Part shown: one piece after another, positions 1 to 5,594 of the stretch
Numbering within the stretch: position 1 is the stretch's first letter
Layout: each line of letters starts with the position of its first letter
Assembly (NCBI GenBank): GCA_030635365.1
Contig: DAOVYZ010000259.1
Span: forward strand, 1 to 5,594
DNA: 5,594 nt
Reading direction: 5' to 3'
From: Bacteroidales bacterium
GTDB lineage: Bacteria; Bacteroidota; Bacteroidia; Bacteroidales; UBA12077
The notes under the pieces: model-generated
Told to the model about the DNA's origin: nothing
The model's input: only the letters and a program-made list of their open reading frames with translations
Database searches by the model: none
Position numbers and translations under genes: made by a program

Positions 1-88
1 CTTTGCGTTTCCTTTGCGCTACTTTGTGGTATAATGACAAAATGTTGTTACACAGAGTTTCACAAAGAAGACCCAAAGTTTCGCAAAG
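1..88. repeat. Imperfect intergenic inverted repeat (CTTTGCG/CGCAAAG type), cut by the window edge
   Basis: The two 28-base ends are imperfect reverse complements. CTTTGCG at 1-7 pairs with CGCAAAG at 82-88, CTTTG at 12-16 pairs with CAAAG at 74-78 (shifted by one base), and CTTTGTG at 22-28 pairs with CACAAAG at 61-67. In the middle TGACAA (35-40) and TTGTTA (45-50) form a small hairpin with one G-T pair around the loop AATG. CTTTGCG also recurs directly at 12-18. There is no reading frame. Short G+C-containing CTTTGTGG/CTTTGCG blocks in AT-rich intergenic DNA resemble dispersed, degenerate palindromic repeats known from many bacterial genomes. That comparison is from memory and the assignment is inference. 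The left arm starts at base 1, so the element may extend further left. Confidence 0.55.
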
Positions 89-199
89 TAGAAAAAACTA
101 CAATTCTTTATTTTTTTTAACTTTTTGGACAACCTCTTTTTGATTTAAGATAGGCCTGGTATCGTGTCAATCATAAAATGTTGTGACTTCCTGTTTTCA

Positions 200-234
200 A
201 ACCCCTGTCAGAATTCAAAAATTCTGACAGGGTT
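200..234 (-). terminator. Hairpin downstream of mqo, probable terminator or palindromic repeat
   Basis: The left arm 200-215 (AACCCCTGTCAGAATT) and right arm 220-234 (AATTCTGACAGGGTT) pair along 15 base pairs, with a single extra C bulged in the left arm and a four-base CAAA loop (216-219). It lies 39 bases past the mqo stop codon, where a terminator is expected. Read in the mqo direction, the stem is followed by TTTGAAAAC, a poor U-tract, so it is not a textbook intrinsic terminator. It could instead protect the mRNA 3' end, or be a copy of a dispersed palindromic element. The structure is certain from the sequence; the function is inferred. Confidence 0.55.
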
Positions 235-273
235 GTAGATTAGTTAATACTTGAATGGCACTAATATAAAATT

Positions 274-1788
274 CTAATATTTTAAATTTAATTCTTTATC
301 TGCTGCTTTTCTGGATTCCCTGCAAAGTTTTGCATCATCAATTAATGATTTACCATAAGATGGGATCATCTCTTTTAATTTATCCTGCCATTCGCTAGTT
401 GCCATTTCCTTAGGGAAACATTTTTCTAAAACATCAAGCATAATAGATACAGAAGTAGATGCACCTGGGGAGGCTCCTAAAAGTGCTGCCAGGCTTCCAT
501 CTGAATTACTTATTATTTCAGTACCTAATTTTAGTACTCCGCCCTTTTTCTCATCTTTTTTCATAATCTGAACTCTTTGTCCTGCTACACATAATTCCCA
601 ATCTTCCATTTTAGCATCAGGGAAATAAAGTTTCAGGGTTTTAAACCTGTCTTTAGGTGATTGCATAGCTTGGCTAACCAAGTACTTAATGAGGCCAAAA
701 TTATGCCTTGCAACTGCTAGCATAGGTAAAATATTATGTAACCTAAATGATTTTGGGAGATCCAGTTTTGAACCACTTTTTAGAAACTTAGTTGAAAAAC
801 CTGCGTAAGGCCCGAATAATAAAGATTTTTCTCCCCGAATATATCGCTCATCTAAATGAGGCATTGACATAGGAGGGGATCCTTCAGCAGCTTTCCCGTA
901 AACCTTGGCTTGATGTTCTTTTAAAACATCTGGGTTTTTACATTGTAAAAACATTCCACTTACCGGAAATCCACCATAACCTTTACTCTCTTTTATTCCG
1001 GATTTTTGTAATAATGGGAAAGCGCCACCACCTGCTCCAATAAATACGAATTTGCTGATAACATTTTTAGATTTTTTTCTTTTAAGATCTTTTACTTTTA
1101 TTTTCCAACTACCATCCTTCTGCCTTGCCAAATCTTTGATTTTATTATTTAGATGAACTTCAACATCTTTGCAGCTTTTTAGATATTCTATCATACTTTC
1201 AGCTATAACATCAAAGTTTACATCTGTACCGGCTTTCATCTTTGTAACTCCAATTCTTTCATTTCGATCACGATTTTTCATCATCATTGGTATCCACGAT
1301 GCAATTTCATCAAAATCTTCAGAATATTCCATATCTTCAAAAAGGGCATATTTAGTTAATTCATCATACCTCTTTTTAAGGAAAGTAATATTTTCATCTC
1401 CCCATACAAAACTCATATGTGGTACAGCACTGATAAATGGAGAATCCTGAGGCAAATTCTTTTGTGCTAAAAGATAAGCCCAAAATTGTTTTGATATCTC
1501 AAAAGATGATGCAATTTGTAATGCCTTATCAATGTTTATGGAACCATCTTTCTGCTCGGGCGTATAGTTTAATTCGCAAAAAGCAGAATGCCCCGTACCT
1601 GCATTATTCCAGGAATTTGAGCTTTCAGCAGCTACCTGGTCTAATTGCTCATAGATTGTAATTTTTGCATCGGGCATAAGTTTTTTTATAAATACACCCA
1701 AAGTTGCACTCATAATACCAATACCAATTAACACAAAATCAGTTTGGCCGTTTGGTTGTTGATTGTTAGATTCTTGTTCTTTTTTCAT
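274..1788 (-). CDS. mqo: Malate:quinone oxidoreductase (Mqo)
   Basis: This 504-residue FAD-dependent enzyme oxidises (S)-malate to oxaloacetate and passes the electrons to the quinone pool (EC 1.1.5.4). It is a peripheral protein on the inner face of the cytoplasmic membrane that links the TCA cycle to respiration. The N-terminal Rossmann motif is visible as VLIGIGIMSATLG (residues 19-31), with an acidic residue at the end of the second strand (E47 in IYEQ) expected to hold the FAD ribose. The Mqo signature NSWNNAGTGHSAFCELNY covers residues 58-75, and the C-terminal flavin-site motif GASPGAST lies at 438-445. Length matches the family's roughly 490-550 residues and I see no disruption. The ATG at 1788 gives about 16 hydrophilic residues before the first strand; no Shine-Dalgarno is present, as is usual in Bacteroidota. 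It is divergent from the peptidase gene and probably monocistronic. The stop codon is TAG. Confidence 0.96.
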   Translation of the reverse strand: MKKEQESNNQQPNGQTDFVLIGIGIMSATLGVFIKKLMPDAKITIYEQLDQVAAESSNSWNNAGTGHSAFCELNYTPEQKDGSINIDKALQIASSFEISKQFWAYLLAQKNLPQDSPFISAVPHMSFVWGDENITFLKKRYDELTKYALFEDMEYSEDFDEIASWIPMMMKNRDRNERIGVTKMKAGTDVNFDVIAESMIEYLKSCKDVEVHLNNKIKDLARQKDGSWKIKVKDLKRKKSKNVISKFVFIGAGGGAFPLLQKSGIKESKGYGGFPVSGMFLQCKNPDVLKEHQAKVYGKAAEGSPPMSMPHLDERYIRGEKSLLFGPYAGFSTKFLKSGSKLDLPKSFRLHNILPMLAVARHNFGLIKYLVSQAMQSPKDRFKTLKLYFPDAKMEDWELCVAGQRVQIMKKDEKKGGVLKLGTEIISNSDGSLAALLGASPGASTSVSIMLDVLEKCFPKEMATSEWQDKLKEMIPSYGKSLIDDAKLCRESRKAADKELNLKY

Positions 1789-2162
1789 CAGTTTTTAAAT
1801 TAAATATATGGCTATTATTGGTTTTAAACGGTAAGATATAGCAAGGGCACATTTTTTTATTGTCTTTTAAAATATTAAATGTAAATAAAAGCATTCAAAT
1901 TTTAAAATTAAGTTAATAACAAATTAACATAATTTAATGATTGAAAATAAAATCTTATTTTTATAAATCCCTAATTTTTATAAGTTCATATAAATTAAAT
2001 AAGGCTTTTTAGGGAATACACTTTTTTTATAATACTTGCGTTTAGAAAATGTTAAAACTTAACAAAAATTTATTTGGATTCACTTTTTTTGTAAATTTAA
2101 GCTTCTTTTAAAAAGTATTGATTTATACTACTATTTTAATAATTAACATAAATTCTAAAAAC
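1789..2162. other. Divergent intergenic region with the promoters of mqo and the M16C peptidase
   Basis: These 374 bases separate two divergent start codons and contain no credible reading frame. They are extremely AT-rich, with many A and T tracts that suggest intrinsic curvature or easy melting. A TCCCTAA/TTAGGGA inverted repeat (1968-1974 and 2009-2015) sits near the middle, and an 11-base direct repeat AATTAACATAA occurs at 1922-1932 and 2141-2151. TATAAT at 2028-2033 matches the classic sigma-70 -10 hexamer but has no recognisable -35 partner and is not the Bacteroidota-type element. On the mqo side, TATATTTA (minus strand, 1804-1811) resembles the Bacteroidota -7 motif TAnnTTTG except for the last base, with no convincing -33 partner. 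No RNA gene or riboswitch fold was recognised. Confidence 0.6.
2073..2099 (+). promoter_or_regulatory. Weak candidate Bacteroidota-type promoter for the M16C peptidase
   Basis: TTTG (2073-2076) and TAAATTTA (2092-2099) resemble the -33 TTTG and -7 TAnnTTTG elements of the Bacteroidota housekeeping sigma factor; the second differs only in its last base. The 15-base spacer is shorter than the usual 17 or more. Transcription would start near 2106, giving a leader of about 55 bases. In sequence this AT-rich such matches arise by chance, so this is only a candidate. Confidence 0.22.
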
Positions 2163-5150
2163 ATGAAAAACAAAATCTTATCCTTTATTTTAATTACGAT
2201 CATTACGCTGGTATGGGCATGTTCCCCGGGTTCTGGTTACAAGGTTGGAAATACCTACTCAGGATTTAAACTCATAGAACAAAAATTTGTTGATGAAGTT
2301 AATGCCAATTGTTTATTTTTCATCCACGAAAAAAGTGGTGCAAGATTATTAAAGATTGCTGCCGATGATGCTAATAAACTTTTTAATATTGCATTTCAGA
2401 CTACCCCTGAATTTGATTATGGTACTCCTCATATAATGGAGCACTCTGTATTGAATGGATCTAAAAATTTTCCGGTAAAAAGTCCTTTTGATGTGCTTAG
2501 TAAGGGGTCCTTAAACACTTTCCTCAATGCAATGACAAGTTCCGACTTTACTACTTACCCGGTTGCAAGCATGAATAGTAAAGATTATTTTAATTTAATG
2601 CATGTATATCTTGATGCAGTTTTTAATCCTCTTCTTCATTCTGATCCAAGAATTCTAAAACAAGAAGGATGGCATTATGAATTAGATGATATTAATAGTG
2701 AGATTATATATAATGGTGTTGTTTATAATGAAATGAAAGGATCTTTTTCAAATCCTTCAAGGGAATTAGATTTTCAAATAAATAAGATTCTATTTCCGAA
2801 TAATACATATGGAGTTTCATCAGGAGGTTACCCATCGGCAATACCGGGGCTTACCGATGAGTATTTTAAAAACTTTCATAAAAAATACTACCATCCATCA
2901 AATAGTTATGTTTTATTATATGGAGATGCTGATTTAGAAAAGGAATTACAATTTATTGATTCAGAATATCTATCTAAATATGAAAAATCAAATGAAAAAA
3001 TAGAAATTCCTCTTCAAGAGCCTTTTGAGGCAAAAAAGATAGCCGAAAAATCCTATGCTGTTCCTGAAGGTAGCTCTACAAAAGATAAAACTTTCTTAAG
3101 CTATAATTTCGTGGCGGGCATGAATATTGATCAGGAGCTGGTTATGGCATTGAATATTTTGAGAGAGGCATTAGTTAATCATGAATCTGCTCCATTAAGA
3201 TTAGCGTTACAAGAAGCAGAGATTGGCAAAGATGTTAGAGCTTCTTTGGATAGGATGAAACAAAATTTATTCCAAATTACAGTAAAAAATGCAAATCCGG
3301 AAGATAAAGAAAAGTTTGATGAAGTAGTATTTAATACTCTTCAAAAAGTAAGTGAAGAAGGATTTGATAAGCAAGCTATAGAAGGTATTGTGAATAGGAT
3401 AGAATTCAACTTGCGTGAAGGTAATACTCCGCATAAAGGGATGATGTATTTAATGAGGTCATATAGAGGTATGTTTTTTGCAAATAATCCATTTCTTGAA
3501 TTGGAATTTGAGGCACCATTAGCAAAAGTGAAAGAAGGTATTGAAAATGGATTATTAGAGTCTATTGTTAAAAAGTATTTTCTGGAAAATCCGAATGCTT
3601 TGCTAATGGCATTAAAACCTCAACCAGGTTTGGAAAAGGAAATATCTGCTAAAATTAAAAAGGAGTTAGCTGATTACAAAGCAAGCCTTAGTAAAGAAGA
3701 ACTCGAAAAATTAGTTGAAGAAACAAAGGCATTAAAAGAGTATCAGCAAGAAGAAGATACTCCTGAGGCACTTGCAACAATCCCAATGTTAGAACTTTCT
3801 GATATTAGCCCGGATATTGAATGGTATGGTATTGAAGAGAAAAGTGTTGCTAATATTCCTGTCTTGCACCATGAAGATTTTACTAATAATATTTTATATA
3901 CAAGTTTATATTTTGATTTACGTGTTTTACCTCAAGAATTAATACCATATGGGAATCTTTTAGCAGAAATTATTGGAATGTTAAATACTGAGAATTATTC
4001 TTTTGGGGAATTAGACAATGCTTTAAATATTCATACTGGAGGCTTTTATACCGGATTAAATTCTTATTTGGAAAATAACTCAGATGAGAAACTTTTACCT
4101 AAATTTTATTTAACGGCAAAAGCAACTAATGATAAAAACGATAAGCTATTTGAGTTAGTTACTGAAATACTGAATACTTCAAAATATGATGATGTTGAAA
4201 GATTGAAAGCGGTTCTGATTCGTCACCAGTCAAGACTAGAGTCGCGTGTAAAAAATAATGGAATTAATTATGCCATTACACGTTTAAGTTCATATTATTC
4301 TAATGAGGGTATGTTTGATGAATTAACATATGGATTGGAATATTATAGATTTATTACTGATATAACTGACAATTTTGAAACAAAGCAACAGGAAGTTATT
4401 GAAAAACTTTCAAAGACAGCTTCTTTATTATTTAATCAAAAAAATTTAATAGCAAATATTACTTGTTCCGAGAAAAACTATTCAGTATTTGAAGGAGGGT
4501 TAGAAACATTTATTGCTTCATTGCCGGAAGGGAATGGGGAAGTGAATGATTGGGAGTTTGATTTTTCTATTAAGAATGAGGGTTTAATGTCGGCTTCAAA
4601 AGTACAATATGTTACAAAAGGATATAATTTTAAAAAACTTGGGCATGAATGGAATGGTAATATTCGCGTACTTGATCAGATACTTTCAACGGAATACCTT
4701 CATACTCAAATTCGGGTAATTGGAGGTGCATATGGAGGTTTTTGCGGGTTTGATCCATCAGGAAATGTATTCTTTGCATCATACCGTGATCCTAATTTGA
4801 AAGAAACATTAGATAATTACGATGCAGCAACTAATTTCCTTAATGATTTTGATGCTGATAATGCGGAAATGACTCGATTTATTATTGGAACAATTTCAAA
4901 TATGGATCAACCGACAACGGCATCACGAAGGGGATCAATAGCAGTTCGGCGTTATTTTACAAATACGACTTATGATGACTTGAAAGAAGAAAGAAATGAA
5001 GTATTGTCAATAACTCCTGAGAAAATAAAAGCATTAACAAATTTAGTGGCTGATATTCTTGCTCAAGAAGCAATTTGTGTGTACGGGAATACAGATAAGA
5101 TAAAAGCAAATAAAGATTTGTTTGGCAAAATCTTGGAGGTTACAAAATAA
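2163..5150 (+). CDS. PreP-like M16C zinc metallopeptidase, predicted lipoprotein
   Basis: This 995-residue protein belongs to peptidase family M16, subfamily C (presequence protease PreP, human PITRM1, falcilysin), whose members degrade short unstructured peptides inside a closed chamber. The inverted zinc motif HIMEH (H90, E93 as general base, H94) and the third ligand E190 in YNEMKG match PreP spacing. The M16C-type block from GSKNFPVKSPF (residue 99 on) to DAVFNPLL (158) is also typical. A charged, helical linker around residues 496-545 joins the two halves. The C-terminal half keeps the substrate-binding Arg-Tyr pair, R851 and Y857 in RVIGGAYGG, followed by SYRDPN. I chose the ATG at 2163 because it begins a lipoprotein signal (MKNK, a hydrophobic stretch, then LVWAC with C20 lipidated). 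A TTG at 2118 would add 15 residues ahead of it and spoil this. All catalytic residues are present, so it should be active, probably in the periplasm on a membrane. No outer-surface export signal (acidic residues just after the Cys) is seen. Substrates are unknown. Confidence 0.93.
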   Translation: MKNKILSFILITIITLVWACSPGSGYKVGNTYSGFKLIEQKFVDEVNANCLFFIHEKSGARLLKIAADDANKLFNIAFQTTPEFDYGTPHIMEHSVLNGSKNFPVKSPFDVLSKGSLNTFLNAMTSSDFTTYPVASMNSKDYFNLMHVYLDAVFNPLLHSDPRILKQEGWHYELDDINSEIIYNGVVYNEMKGSFSNPSRELDFQINKILFPNNTYGVSSGGYPSAIPGLTDEYFKNFHKKYYHPSNSYVLLYGDADLEKELQFIDSEYLSKYEKSNEKIEIPLQEPFEAKKIAEKSYAVPEGSSTKDKTFLSYNFVAGMNIDQELVMALNILREALVNHESAPLRLALQEAEIGKDVRASLDRMKQNLFQITVKNANPEDKEKFDEVVFNTLQKVSEEGFDKQAIEGIVNRIEFNLREGNTPHKGMMYLMRSYRGMFFANNPFLELEFEAPLAKVKEGIENGLLESIVKKYFLENPNALLMALKPQPGLEKEISAKIKKELADYKASLSKEELEKLVEETKALKEYQQEEDTPEALATIPMLELSDISPDIEWYGIEEKSVANIPVLHHEDFTNNILYTSLYFDLRVLPQELIPYGNLLAEIIGMLNTENYSFGELDNALNIHTGGFYTGLNSYLENNSDEKLLPKFYLTAKATNDKNDKLFELVTEILNTSKYDDVERLKAVLIRHQSRLESRVKNNGINYAITRLSSYYSNEGMFDELTYGLEYYRFITDITDNFETKQQEVIEKLSKTASLLFNQKNLIANITCSEKNYSVFEGGLETFIASLPEGNGEVNDWEFDFSIKNEGLMSASKVQYVTKGYNFKKLGHEWNGNIRVLDQILSTEYLHTQIRVIGGAYGGFCGFDPSGNVFFASYRDPNLKETLDNYDAATNFLNDFDADNAEMTRFIIGTISNMDQPTTASRRGSIAVRRYFTNTTYDDLKEERNEVLSITPEKIKALTNLVADILAQEAICVYGNTDKIKANKDLFGKILEVTK

Positions 5151-5165
5151 TTCAAATACCGGATA

Positions 5166-5204
5166 ATGAAAAGGGGCTGTTTTATTTAGAACAGCCCTTT
5201 TCAT
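5166..5204. terminator. Strong hairpin terminator between convergent genes
   Basis: The arm 5166-5181 (ATGAAAAGGGGCTGTT) pairs with 5190-5204 (AACAGCCCTTTTCAT), leaving one G bulged and an eight-base loop. The GC-rich core AGGGCTGTT/AACAGCCCT is flanked by an A-run on one side and TTTT on the other, so on either strand the GC stem ends in a T-run. It begins 15 bases after the peptidase stop codon and 88 bases past the hflX stop codon on the opposite strand. It can therefore serve both convergent genes, with the peptidase the clearer client. Confidence 0.88.
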
Positions 5205-5292
5205 ATTATTGTTCTATCCTGAAGTAAATAGACATAAAATCGATTTATAAATAAAGAAGTCAACAATTCACATAATAATAGAATATACTATT

Positions 5293-5594
5293 TTAATAAA
5301 GAAAATCATTATATGGATAACGTACTGAATGAATTTCTTTTACTTTTTCGAAGAGTAATTCTTTAAAGATATCTATATTTTCTTTTTGTTTTGCTGAAAT
5401 GAAAATACAATGCTCATTGTTTTTTGCCATCCAGGTATTTTTTAATTCATCTAAAGTATAATTAGCTTTAATTTTAGGAGTTAAGTCATCTTCATCTTTT
5501 TTATCAAAAGTGTATGCATCAATTTTGTTGAAAATAATATAGTTAGGTTTATTAATTGTACCTATTTCTTTTAAAGTTTCATTTACCACATGAA
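5293..5594 (-). CDS. hflX: GTPase HflX, C-terminal part (gene continues past the right edge)
   Basis: Only the last 100 or so codons are in the window. HflX is a ribosome-binding GTPase of the Obg-HflX superfamily that binds the 50S subunit and splits stalled ribosomes, notably after heat stress. The visible part is the end of the G domain. It shows the G4 guanine-specificity motif NKID (bases 5518-5529), an acidic loop, LDELKNTWMAK, the G5 motif SAK (5389-5397), and the RYPYNDFLY C-terminus that I associate with Bacteroidota HflX. The frame stays open to the edge and reads HVVNETLKEIG, which matches the family, so the GTG at 5589 is an internal valine and not a start. The G1-G3 motifs and the N-terminal HflX domain lie outside. 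The gene converges on the peptidase gene. Confidence 0.9.
   Translation of the reverse strand, partial: HVVNETLKEIGTINKPNYIIFNKIDAYTFDKKDEDDLTPKIKANYTLDELKNTWMAKNNEHCIFISAKQKENIDIFKELLFEKVKEIHSVRYPYNDFLY

Noticed and set aside
1..100. CRISPR array suggested by recurring CTTTG/CAAAG blocks
   Set aside because: The repeat units are only 5-7 bases, lie in inverted orientation, and are not regularly spaced; no cas gene is present.
39..184. Direct repeat AAAATGTTGT at 39-48 and 175-184 as an attachment or target-site duplication
   Set aside because: It is ten bases of low complexity, with no integrase or transposase and no element structure between the copies.
1169..1450. 93-codon open frame on the plus strand
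   Set aside because: It lies wholly inside mqo on the opposite strand, and its translation has no recognisable family features; mqo is unambiguous.
1437..1661. 74-codon open frame on the plus strand
   Set aside because: It is also antisense within mqo and overlaps the codons for its conserved N-terminal motifs, so it is a shadow frame.
2028..2033. TATAAT as a sigma-70 -10 box
   Set aside because: There is no -35 partner, and Bacteroidota use a different -7 motif; such a hexamer is expected by chance in this AT-rich spacer.
5580..5589. GTG at 5589 (and ATG at 5582) as the start of a short protein
   Set aside because: The frame is open to the window edge and the upstream codon (His) continues the HflX family sequence, so these are internal codons of a truncated hflX.

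Overview
The window looks like ordinary chromosomal DNA from a member of the Bacteroidota. The evidence is AT-rich composition (about one third G+C by eye), start codons preceded by A-rich sequence instead of a Shine-Dalgarno motif, a PreP-like M16C peptidase with a lipoprotein signal, and an HflX C-terminus ending in the RYPYNDFLY sequence I associate with Bacteroidota. I cannot place it more finely than phylum.

Layout from left to right. Positions 1-273 are non-coding. They hold an imperfect 28-base inverted repeat (1-88, probably continuing past the left edge) and a tight hairpin (200-234) just past the end of mqo; nothing recognisable lies between them. Positions 274-1788 (minus strand) encode malate:quinone oxidoreductase. 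Positions 1789-2162 are a very AT-rich divergent intergenic region that must hold the promoters of both flanking genes. Positions 2163-5150 (plus strand) encode a 995-residue M16C metallopeptidase with a lipoprotein signal peptide. A strong hairpin terminator (5166-5204) follows. Positions 5293-5594 (minus strand) are the last 100 or so codons of the ribosome-associated GTPase HflX, which enters from the right edge.

The three genes have unrelated jobs: a membrane-linked TCA-cycle and respiratory step, extracytoplasmic peptide degradation, and ribosome rescue. Mqo and the peptidase are divergent and the peptidase and HflX are convergent, so each is probably its own transcription unit. Nothing here forms a multi-gene system, a defence island or a mobile element. 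The items most worth a second look are the two non-coding palindromic elements at the left end and the lipoprotein location of a PreP-type protease.
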